A DNA stretch of 64,000 bases, taken from Paractinoplanes tereljensis (GTDB taxonomy: Bacteria > Actinomycetota > Actinomycetes > Mycobacteriales > Micromonosporaceae). Where the stretch lies: contig NZ_BOMY01000030.1 in the NCBI RefSeq assembly GCF_016862435.1, positions 62,001 to 126,000 of the forward strand, in the 5' to 3' direction. The position numbers and the translations under genes are program-made. Every line of letters begins with the position of its first letter. Position 1 is the stretch's first letter. Shown here one piece after another: positions 18,051-25,059 of the stretch. The notes under the pieces were generated by a model. That model saw only the letters and a list, made by a program, of their open reading frames with translations, had not been told where the DNA came from and made no database searches.

Positions 18051-19804
18051 GGCGACTTCGCCGGCTTCGGTTCCTTCTTCTGCTTGTACGGGTGCGTGCG
18101 GAACTGCTCGCTGTGCAGGCCGAACGACCGGTCCAGCTTCGGCATCCAGTACGAGTCGGCGTGGTTGCCCGCGCCCAGCTGGTAGTCGTGCTTGACCCCC
18201 TTGGACGCCAGGGCCACGCTCATGTTCTTGGCCGCGGTGCCGAAGCCGTACTCGTCCTGGTCGCCGCCGTCGAAGTAGTACGTGTGGACGTTCAGCTGGG
18301 CCGCCGTCATGCCGGTGACCATGTTGATCGGCTGGAGCCCGGCGTTGGCCGCGCGCTCGGCGGCGGTGCCGGCCAGCGGCGGGTAACTGAACGCGCCGAT
18401 GTGGCTGGCGATCGAGCTGAACAGGTCGGGCCGGGTGAGGCCGAGGGTGAACGCGCCCTGGCCGCCCATCGAGACGCCGGAGATGCCGCGGTGCTCCCGG
18501 TCGGGAATCGTGCGGTACTCCTTGTCGACCATCGGCACGATCTCACCGGTGATCATCGTCTTGTAGTTGCCGGCCGAGGTGTCCACATACCAACCACTGC
18601 CGCCGTCCGGGAAGACCACGACGAAGTCCTCGAGGCCCTTGTCCTTGATCAGCTTGTCCAGGACCGTGTCGATGTCCCGGGCTTCCCACTCGATGTTGCT
18701 GCCGTTGATGCCGTTCAGCATGTAGACGACCGGGAACCGCTCGGCGGTGGTGCGGGTGTAGCTCTTCGGCAGGTACACGTTGAACTGGACCCGCTTGCCC
18801 ATCGCCGCCGAGACGTAGCTGTCCCGGAAGAACCGGGCGTGGTCGCCCAGCTCGACGCTCTTGCGCGGGTCGAGGTACAGCATCTCGCGGGTGGCCGGCA
18901 GCAGCTCGGTGCCGTCGGCGGCGGTCCAGCTGCGGATCGTGTCGACCACGAGCCGGCCCTGCGAGTCCACGAAGACCTCGGCCTGCGCGTCGGTCAGCGT
19001 GATCTTCTTCTTCTGGCCGATCCAGCCCTTGACCTCGGACAGTCGCCGGTCGGCGGTGTCACCCTGCTGGAAGAAACCGTCGGCCAGCGTCGCGGCGTAG
19101 GACCGGACGTCGCCGGTGGCGATCGCGCGGTGCTGCTTGTTCAGGATCGCGCACGCGTACGCCAGCTGGGTCCTGGTCGCGGCCTTGCCGGTGATGCCGT
19201 TGAGCGTGCGCAGGTGGGCCTTGGTGTAGAGGCCGACCGGGCCGGCGTAGAAGCCGCCACCGCCGGTGCCGTCGTAGACCCGGACCGCCACCGTGTTGGC
19301 GCCGCCCCAGTTGAGCAGGCCGTCGGCCGGGTAGTACTCCCGGGGGACCTCCCACGTGGAGTCGAAGTTGGGCGGGAAGCCGCCGGTCTTGCCGATCTCG
19401 GTGCCGTTCAGGAAGGTCTGGTCGGCGTCGTCGATCTGCCCCAGAGCGGCCACGATCGTCGAGTCGGTGACTCCCGACGGCCGGGCCGGCAGCGTGAACG
19501 TCTTGCGGTACCACGCGTAGCCGTCGTACTTGGCCAGGGTGGCGTCGGTGTTCCAGTTGTCCGGAACCGTCCACGACTTCCAGGTGGTGTCGTCGAAGGA
19601 CGGTGCGGCCCAGGCGACGTCGTCGCCGGTGGTGAACTTCCAGCCGTCGCCGGCCAGGTCGAATCCATAGTCGATCGAGCCGGTAGTGGCACAGGAGGTG
19701 TCGCCGCCGCCGGTGGCGAGGGCAGGCTCCCCGGCGGTGACGGCGAACGCCGTGCCGGCCACCAGGGCGACGGCCAGCAGAACGCGAGGGGGTTTGCGTG
19801 ACAT
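18035..19804 (-). CDS. secreted multidomain carbohydrate esterase-like protein
   Basis: The 589-residue exported protein has a signal peptide (about residues 1-30, cut near ALATG). A jelly-roll domain like the sugar-binding domain of GH2 enzymes (about 40-200; ends VAVRVYDGTGGGGFYAGPVGLY) follows. Next is an NTF2/SnoaL-like segment (about 215-315), then an alpha/beta hydrolase of the putative-esterase (esterase D/feruloyl esterase) type from about 330. The nucleophile is Ser in GVSMGGQG, with FDGGDQDEYGF and GNHADSYW likely supplying the acid and His. The role is probably deacylation of a plant polysaccharide or glycoside outside the cell. A 12-bp palindrome lies 32 bp upstream of the start. 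Confidence 0.8.
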   Translation of the reverse strand: MSRKPPRVLLAVALVAGTAFAVTAGEPALATGGGDTSCATTGSIDYGFDLAGDGWKFTTGDDVAWAAPSFDDTTWKSWTVPDNWNTDATLAKYDGYAWYRKTFTLPARPSGVTDSTIVAALGQIDDADQTFLNGTEIGKTGGFPPNFDSTWEVPREYYPADGLLNWGGANTVAVRVYDGTGGGGFYAGPVGLYTKAHLRTLNGITGKAATRTQLAYACAILNKQHRAIATGDVRSYAATLADGFFQQGDTADRRLSEVKGWIGQKKKITLTDAQAEVFVDSQGRLVVDTIRSWTAADGTELLPATREMLYLDPRKSVELGDHARFFRDSYVSAAMGKRVQFNVYLPKSYTRTTAERFPVVYMLNGINGSNIEWEARDIDTVLDKLIKDKGLEDFVVVFPDGGSGWYVDTSAGNYKTMITGEIVPMVDKEYRTIPDREHRGISGVSMGGQGAFTLGLTRPDLFSSIASHIGAFSYPPLAGTAAERAANAGLQPINMVTGMTAAQLNVHTYYFDGGDQDEYGFGTAAKNMSVALASKGVKHDYQLGAGNHADSYWMPKLDRSFGLHSEQFRTHPYKQKKEPKPAKSPYVWP

Positions 19805-19835
19805 GGGATTTGGCTCCTTGTCGAATGCCGACTAC

Positions 19836-19847
19836 GTGCACGTGCAC
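19836..19847. promoter_or_regulatory. perfect 12-bp palindrome upstream of secreted esterase
   Basis: GTGCACGTGCAC is self-complementary and is followed 3 bases later by a second half-site-like GTTGCAC. It lies 32-43 bp before the esterase start, a typical LacI/GntR operator distance. Which regulator uses it is unknown. Confidence 0.4.
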
Positions 19848-19909
19848 ACGTTGCACAAAATCAAACACGAAACACGATGGTCGAACAGTCGCAACATCCG
19901 ACACCGATG

Positions 19910-20890
19910 TCAACGGCTAGGGAGGTCAATCCTTTGGCCAGCTAGAGGCAGCTCTGACTCAAGTTGTGCGTCAATGTTTGACTGAGTTGGAAAATCAACG
20001 CGATCAAGAGGGTCGATACAGCTTTCGAAAGCGACGCCCGCTCTGCGGGCAAGCCGCAGAACCACCCACGCGTACGCCGTGAGCACCACGACGTCGACCA
20101 CCATGAACTGCCACGGCATGTCGGCCGCCGTCTCGTCCGTCCCCAGTTCACCGAAGGCGGCCGCCGCCACGCTGCCGAGCAGGTTGTTGGCCACGTGCAA
20201 CGCGATCGCCGCTTCGAGCCCGCCGGTGCGCACCGTCAGCCAGCCCGCCACCACCCCGAACAGCAGCAGGTCGGCGAACCCCCACGGCGTGCCCCACCCG
20301 TGCAGCGCCGCGAAGATCACCGCTTGCACCGCGATCGGCAGCCACGGCCGCCGGCACCACGACCCGACCGCCTGCAGCAGCCAGCCACGCGTCACGAACT
20401 CCTCGGCCGCCGCCTGCGGCGGAACCACCAGCAGCAGCACGGCCATCGAGGCCAGGAACGGCCCCCAGCCGACCAGGTCGGCCGGGTCGAGCTCGGCGTC
20501 AACTCCGGTGGCGGAGGCCAGCGCCGTGCCACCGCCGAGCAGCAGCACGATCGCGACCGCCGCCACCCCAAGACAGGTCAGCAGCCAGCGCCAGCGCAGC
20601 CGCCCGGTGACCGAGGCGAGCGTGCCGGCCGGCCGTTGCTGGATCGCCCGCGCCGCGACCAGGGTCGCCGGCAGCAGGGCCGCGATCATCAGGAACACCA
20701 GCGCCAGGTCGGCGAGCTCGCCGAAGCTCGGCACCCCGTCGGCCCCCTCGGGCCGCCCGGCGAGCGTGGCCGCCACCGTGACCAGCACAAACAGGCCGAT
20801 CGAGAGGACCGTGCCGGCGACGACGATGAACAGGGTCCCCAGGACGGTGCGGGAGACTTTAGGACCGGCGAGGCGGTGATATTTCGGCAT
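19910..20890 (-). CDS. CPBP-family intramembrane metalloprotease
   Basis: The 326-residue multi-spanning protein has eight predicted helices and carries the Abi/CPBP motifs in order: motif 1 AAAEEFVTRGWLL (the Glu-Glu pair and Arg, about residue 166), motif 2 FAALHGWGT (His, about residue 200) and motif 3 ALHVANNLLGS (His/Asn, about residue 235). These form the Rce1-type intramembrane metal site. In bacteria such proteins process or protect against peptides; the partner here is unknown. The C-terminal about 40 residues are a soluble Asp/Gln-rich tail. Divergent from the sensor kinase at 20968 with 77 bp between starts. Confidence 0.88.
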   Translation of the reverse strand: MPKYHRLAGPKVSRTVLGTLFIVVAGTVLSIGLFVLVTVAATLAGRPEGADGVPSFGELADLALVFLMIAALLPATLVAARAIQQRPAGTLASVTGRLRWRWLLTCLGVAAVAIVLLLGGGTALASATGVDAELDPADLVGWGPFLASMAVLLLVVPPQAAAEEFVTRGWLLQAVGSWCRRPWLPIAVQAVIFAALHGWGTPWGFADLLLFGVVAGWLTVRTGGLEAAIALHVANNLLGSVAAAAFGELGTDETAADMPWQFMVVDVVVLTAYAWVVLRLARRAGVAFESCIDPLDRVDFPTQSNIDAQLESELPLAGQRIDLPSR

Positions 20891-20967
20891 GCCAGAAGTC
20901 TGTCGGCCGGGGCCTGCGAGCGAATCCGACCACGGTCTGAATTGGCCTTGGACCTAGGTTATAGACC

Positions 20968-23181
20968 ATGAAGCCGTGGAGAACCTGGCTGCTACCGGCT
21001 CTGCTGGTGGCGGTCCAGTTTGCCCTGTGGCCGCGCCATGGCGTGCCTTCTTTGCAAGCGGCCGGGCTGGCCGGGACCACCCTGGCCATCGGCGCGGCCC
21101 TGCTCTGGCGGCGCACCCGGCCGGTTCTCACCATGATCGTGGTCAGCACCCTGATCCCGCTGACCATCCCGCAGGACTCCCTGCTGGTCATCTCCACCGC
21201 CGACCTGGTCGCGCTGTTCAGCGTCGCGGCTCGCCGCGACAGCCGCACCACCGCGCTGGCCACCACCGGGGCCGTACTGGTCCAGGCCGTGGTCACCGCG
21301 TTCGATGACGAGGTCGGCGGCGACTATTGGTGGATCATGCTGGCCGTAGTAGCGGTCTACGTCATGGTCGCGGCCCTGGGCCACCGCCGGGGCCAATGGG
21401 TGCGCGCCCGCACCGAGGCCGCCGACCGCCTGGCCGCAGCGGAAGAAGCCGAACGCGAGGCGGCCACCGCCGAACGCCACCGCCTGGCCCGCGAGCTGCA
21501 CGACGTCAGCGCCCACCACCTGACCTCCATCGTGATCAGCGCGTCGGCGGCCGAGATGCTGTCGGCCCAGCGCCCCGAACTGCGCCCCGAGGCCCTGACC
21601 TTCGCCGCCCGAACCGGCCAGGACACCCTCGCCGCCCTGCACCGCCTGGTAGCGATCCTCCCCGCCGACGAACTCCCGCCCGACCGCCCACAGAGCCTGT
21701 CCGACCTGGCCGAAGCCTTCGACCGCCTCGGCCAACAGGTAACCACGGACCTCCCGCCCGGCGACCCACCCGCGGCCGTCGCCGACGCCGCCTACGGCAT
21801 CGCCCGCGAGGCCTTGACCAACACCCTGCGATACGCCCCAGGCGGCCCGGTCCAGCTCCTTTTACGGTACGGCCGGGAGCAAGCCGAACTGACAATCGAC
21901 AACGACGCCCACCCAGCCGCCCCAACGGCACCCGGCTCGGCCAGCGGTCTGGCCCCGGCGGCGCCCGGCTTGGGTGGCGGTCTGGCGGCGGCGCCCGGCT
22001 TGGGTGGCGACCGGGCCCCGGCGGCGACCGGCCTGGCCTCGGCGGCGGCCGGATTGGGCGGCGGCCGCGGCATACCCGGCATGCACGAACGAGCCGCGAC
22101 CGTAGGCGGCACGGTGACGGCCGGCCCCCGCGCCGACGGCGGCTGGCGGGTGCGCGCAGTCCTCCCGCTGACGTCGCTCCCCGTGCGCCGGCAGCAGTGG
22201 AGTCCGGTGGCCCTGGACGCCGTGCTGGTGGCACTTCTGCTGGTGGTCCCGTTCAGCAGCCTGGCCGTATCCTCCGCCGAGGACGGCCTGACCGTCCCCG
22301 GCGCCGCCCTGGTAGTCCTGGCCGTGCTGGCCCACACGGTCCCCCTGTTCTGGCGGCGAAGCCACCCGTGGCCGGTCTTCGCCGCCGTGGCCGCCACCAC
22401 GTGGCTGGGCCCACTGCTGGTAGGCCTGGGCGTGATCCCCGCCGGCGCAGCCTGGCTGTTCCTGTTCAGCGCGGGCGCCGAGTTCGCCGCGGTGTACTCG
22501 GTAGCCTCCCGCGCCGTACCCGCCAGACTGACCTGGCTATCCGCCGGAATCTCAGCGATCTCATCGGCCGCGGCGCTGGGCACCCTGATCGCCCTGGAGC
22601 CACCGGACGAGCCCGGCGTGAGCCTGCCCGGCCGCATTCTCATCGCTGTTTTCTTGGCGGTGGTAGTAGCCATCCTGCTGGCCATCCCCGCCACCTTGAG
22701 CTGGTTGGCCGGCCACCTGGAGCGCCGCCGCCGAGACCGCCGCCAGGCCCGAGAGGAGGCCCCGGTAGCAGCCGCCATGTTCCGGGCCGCCGACCAGGCC
22801 CGAGGCGAACGAGCCCGGGTGGCAGCCGGCCTACGAGCAGCAGTCCTGCAGCACGCAGCCCAGGTCCCCACCGCAGCCGCCCGCGAGGATCTCCCCGCCG
22901 TGGTGGCCGCAGCCCGCCACGCCTTGGCCGCAATGCGAGCCCTACTGGACGGCCTGTCCCACCCCACCACCCCACCGAACGACCCCGCCCCGGTGGCGGC
23001 ACCGGTGGCTGCGGTCATACCGGATGGTGTCGGTCCGGCGGCGACGCCTGTGGATAGTGCTGGGCTGATGTCGGCCCCGCTGCCCCGGACCGTTCCGCCC
23101 GGTGTCGCCCCAACTCAGCCAGGGCAGACCGCCACGTCGTCGGCCGAACCATCGGGCGATCCTGGTCCGCCTCGCCCCTAG
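20968..23181 (+). CDS. NarL-type sensor histidine kinase with degenerate second half
   Basis: The 737-residue protein has five predicted membrane helices in residues 8-140, a coiled coil, a HisKA_3 dimerisation domain with phospho-acceptor His178 in RLARELHDVSAHHLTS, and an ATPase domain with AREALTNTLRYAPGG and GIPGMHERAATVGG. The ATP-lid segment (about residues 322-367) is expanded by Gly/Ala/Pro repeats (APGLGGG-type units). A second set of helices (about residues 415-585) and a segment ERARVAAGLRAAVLQHA with Arg623 in place of His follow, with no second ATPase domain and a Pro-rich tail. The response regulator starts 310 bp downstream. The signal is unknown. Confidence 0.88.
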   Translation: MKPWRTWLLPALLVAVQFALWPRHGVPSLQAAGLAGTTLAIGAALLWRRTRPVLTMIVVSTLIPLTIPQDSLLVISTADLVALFSVAARRDSRTTALATTGAVLVQAVVTAFDDEVGGDYWWIMLAVVAVYVMVAALGHRRGQWVRARTEAADRLAAAEEAEREAATAERHRLARELHDVSAHHLTSIVISASAAEMLSAQRPELRPEALTFAARTGQDTLAALHRLVAILPADELPPDRPQSLSDLAEAFDRLGQQVTTDLPPGDPPAAVADAAYGIAREALTNTLRYAPGGPVQLLLRYGREQAELTIDNDAHPAAPTAPGSASGLAPAAPGLGGGLAAAPGLGGDRAPAATGLASAAAGLGGGRGIPGMHERAATVGGTVTAGPRADGGWRVRAVLPLTSLPVRRQQWSPVALDAVLVALLLVVPFSSLAVSSAEDGLTVPGAALVVLAVLAHTVPLFWRRSHPWPVFAAVAATTWLGPLLVGLGVIPAGAAWLFLFSAGAEFAAVYSVASRAVPARLTWLSAGISAISSAAALGTLIALEPPDEPGVSLPGRILIAVFLAVVVAILLAIPATLSWLAGHLERRRRDRRQAREEAPVAAAMFRAADQARGERARVAAGLRAAVLQHAAQVPTAAAREDLPAVVAAARHALAAMRALLDGLSHPTTPPNDPAPVAAPVAAVIPDGVGPAATPVDSAGLMSAPLPRTVPPGVAPTQPGQTATSSAEPSGDPGPPRP
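21938..22070. repeat. G/C-rich imperfect tandem repeats in the kinase ATP lid
   Basis: The unit GCGCCCGGCTTGGGTGGC occurs twice intact and again in degenerate form, encoding APGLGGG-like residues. It sits between the N-box and the G-box of the kinase ATPase domain. Reading frame is kept, so it is in-frame repeat expansion rather than a frameshift. Confidence 0.6.
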
Positions 23182-23491
23182 ACACCTTTTGGTCAGCCCG
23201 CAGCGCGTATCTCGGCCCCGTCCTGCATTCCGGGAATTGGCGTCCACTTCTTGGAGCCGGCCGCCCGGAAAACCCGACATGCCGCTTATATCTGCGCCGG
23301 GACGGCGGAGCTCACCGTGAAGTTGTCAATTTAAGTACCCGTTCGTTGACCTAACTTTCCAAGATCGCGCAGTTCTGGCGCGGGGGCCGAGTCGATGCCT
23401 GCCGATTGGCGCCAGGAGCGCTTGCCGCGCCTACGATCGGGGCGTTGGCGTTGGGCGGCTTTGTGCGGGAGGTGTCACCATCGCCGTTCGA
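23182..23491. other. 310-bp non-coding gap between kinase and response regulator
   Basis: No gene fits here. It contains a lower-G+C patch (about 23320-23360) that could hold the promoter of the response-regulator gene, the 16-base sequence AACTTTCCAAGATCGC (23353-23368) that recurs inverted at 33419-33434, and GGGAGG at 23467-23472 as a ribosome-binding site. The gap implies that the regulator is transcribed separately from the kinase at least in part. Confidence 0.5.
23353..23368 (+). promoter_or_regulatory. 16-base motif shared with the WD40/YfhO intergenic region
   Basis: AACTTTCCAAGATCGC occurs here and, as its exact reverse complement, at 33419-33434. Both copies are followed on the plus strand within about 25 bases by AGTTCTGGCGC. 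Both lie in non-coding DNA upstream of genes, which suggests a protein-binding site; function is unknown. Confidence 0.4.
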
Positions 23492-24139
23492 GTGATGATC
23501 GTGGACGACCAGGTCATGGTGCGGGCTGGGCTTGCGGCCATCGTCGGGTCGCAGGACGACCTCGAGGTCGTGGGGGAGGCCGGTGACGGGGCGGCCGCAC
23601 TCGCGCTGGCGGCGGTGGTCGCGCCGGACGTCGTACTGATGGATGTGCGCATGCCCGGGATGGACGGCCTGGCCGCGACCGAGCGGCTGGCCGCCTCGGC
23701 CAGCCCGCCGAAAGTGCTGGTACTGACCACGTTTCACCAGGACGCCCATGTCTTCCAGGCGCTCAAGGCGGGGGCGTCCGGTTTCCTGCTCAAGGACGCC
23801 GAGCCGGCCGACCTGGTCGCGGCGATCCGGGTGGTGGCGGCGGGCGAGGCGATGCTCAGCCCGACGGTCACCCGGCGGTTGATCGACGCGTTCGCGACGG
23901 GCACGGTGGCCGCTGCCCCGGAGGCCGACCTCCGACTGGCCGCGCTCACCCCACGCGAGCGGGAGGTGCTGCTCGGCGTGGCCCGCGGCCTGTCCAACGC
24001 GGAGGTAGGCACCGAACTCGGCATCGGCGTAGGCACGGTCAAGGCCCACGTAAACGCCCTGATGGCAAAGCTCGGCGCGGCCAACCGAGTGCAGGCGACC
24101 ATCGTCGCCTACGACCTGGGCTTAGTCCGCCCGCGCTGA
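23492..24139 (+). CDS. NarL/FixJ-family response regulator
   Basis: The 215-residue protein has a receiver domain (residues 1-118; phospho-acceptor Asp in VVLMDVRMPGMDG, Thr in VLVLTTF, Lys in GFLLKDA) and a LuxR-type helix-turn-helix (LTPREREVLLGVARGLSNAEVGTELGIGVGTVKAHVNALM). It is the natural partner of the sensor kinase at 20968. The GTG at 23492 starts directly at the first beta strand and is 19 bases from the strong GGGAGG. An in-frame ATC at 23480 is 7 bases from it and would add four residues (see findings). Convergent with the pectate lyase gene, with a hairpin terminator between. Confidence 0.92.
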   Translation: MMIVDDQVMVRAGLAAIVGSQDDLEVVGEAGDGAAALALAAVVAPDVVLMDVRMPGMDGLAATERLAASASPPKVLVLTTFHQDAHVFQALKAGASGFLLKDAEPADLVAAIRVVAAGEAMLSPTVTRRLIDAFATGTVAAAPEADLRLAALTPREREVLLGVARGLSNAEVGTELGIGVGTVKAHVNALMAKLGAANRVQATIVAYDLGLVRPR

Positions 24140-24149
24140 CCGGGCGGGT

Positions 24150-24191
24150 GAGCCCGGTGACGGCTCCGGGCAGGATGGCGTCACCGGGCTC
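24150..24191. terminator. bidirectional hairpin terminator
   Basis: Arms GAGCCCGGTGACG (24150-24162) and CGTCACCGGGCTC (24179-24191) are perfectly complementary over 13 bp with a 16-base loop. It lies between the stops of two convergent genes (24139 and 24245) and could serve both. Confidence 0.75.
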
Positions 24192-24244
24192 GGCCGGCGG
24201 GTCGGCGTGGAGGAGCCGGCCGCCGGCGTCTTGGATGCCCGGGG

Positions 24245-25009
24245 CTACGGGCCGGTCACTCCGGTGGCGATGCAGCTGGTGCCGTCGGGGCCCTCGCCGA
24301 TTTTGGTGGGCTCGTCGCCGGTGTCGTTGCCCTCGAAGAGGTCGCATAGGGAGATGTCGTCGCCTACCAGGGTCACGCCGTTCAGGGTGACCTTGTCGCC
24401 CAGGTTGACGTTGATGCCGGCCAGGGTGTTGCCGGGGGCGGTGGCGGTGATGTTCTCGATGGTGGCGGTGCGGGCCGCCTGGGTGGAGCAGTTGCCGCAG
24501 GAGCGGTACAGCTTGCCGAAGTCGGAGACCGCGAAGTTGCGGATGGTCACCGAGCCGCCGGCGCCGCGGTTGTCCTGGAACACCTTGTCGTCGGCTGAGA
24601 CGGCGCTGCCGCCGTCGATGACCACCGTGGCGTTCGTGCCGCGGAACGTGGCCGCGTCCTCGCCGACGTCCTCCCAGCTCACGTTGCTGAGCGTGCAGCT
24701 GCCGGCGCAGTGCACGCCGTCGGCGGCGGGGGTGCCGAGGATGACGTTCTTCAGGGTGGCGCCGGCCGCCAGGTCGAACAGTGCGTCCTGGCCCTCGTCC
24801 TGGCCGCCGTCGCCCAGGTCGCCGCCGCCGATGAAGCGCTGGCCGGCGCCGTCGAACACCCCGGTGACCTGGATGGTCTCGGTGACGATCTGGTCGCCGG
24901 CCGCCGTGGTCTCGGCGGCCGAGGCGAAGTTCGTGAAGACCACCGCCGCGCCGACGCCCACCAGGGCGATCGCCGCGGCCATCAGTCTGTTCACGCGAGT
25001 CCGAGTCAT
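24245..25009 (-). CDS. secreted pectate lyase, PL3 family
   Basis: The 254-residue product has a signal peptide (about residues 1-31, ending ASAAE) and a complete PL3 parallel beta-helix: FDGAGQRFIGGG, DGVHCAGSCTLSNVSWEDVGEDAATFRG, DDKVFQDNRGAGGSVTIRNF, YRSCGNC. These are the conserved PL3 blocks, with Cys pairs likely in disulfides. The enzyme cleaves polygalacturonate by beta-elimination outside the cell and needs calcium. The gene starts 51 bases after the exporter operon stop. Its ribosome-binding site lies in one arm of an inverted repeat, so translation may be conditional. Confidence 0.92.
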   Translation of the reverse strand: MTRTRVNRLMAAAIALVGVGAAVVFTNFASAAETTAAGDQIVTETIQVTGVFDGAGQRFIGGGDLGDGGQDEGQDALFDLAAGATLKNVILGTPAADGVHCAGSCTLSNVSWEDVGEDAATFRGTNATVVIDGGSAVSADDKVFQDNRGAGGSVTIRNFAVSDFGKLYRSCGNCSTQAARTATIENITATAPGNTLAGINVNLGDKVTLNGVTLVGDDISLCDLFEGNDTGDEPTKIGEGPDGTSCIATGVTGP

Positions 25010-25016
25010 CGCTGGA

Positions 25017-25050
25017 ACCTTTCGCTAGCAGGGCGGTGGCAGCGAAAGGT
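25017..25050 (-). promoter_or_regulatory. inverted repeat covering the pectate lyase ribosome-binding site
   Basis: Arms ACCTTTCGCT (25017-25026) and AGCGAAAGGT (25041-25050) are perfect 10-bp complements with a 14-base loop on the minus-strand transcript. The pectate lyase Shine-Dalgarno GAAAGG is inside the arm next to the ATG (7 bases between arm and ATG). It could be an RNA hairpin masking the site, a DNA operator, or both. Confidence 0.55.
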
Positions 25051-25059
25051 ACGGATAAT

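Noticed and set aside
17993..19801. A 602-residue open frame on the plus strand
   Set aside because: It is antisense to the secreted esterase, whose signal peptide and Ser-His motifs fix the coding strand.
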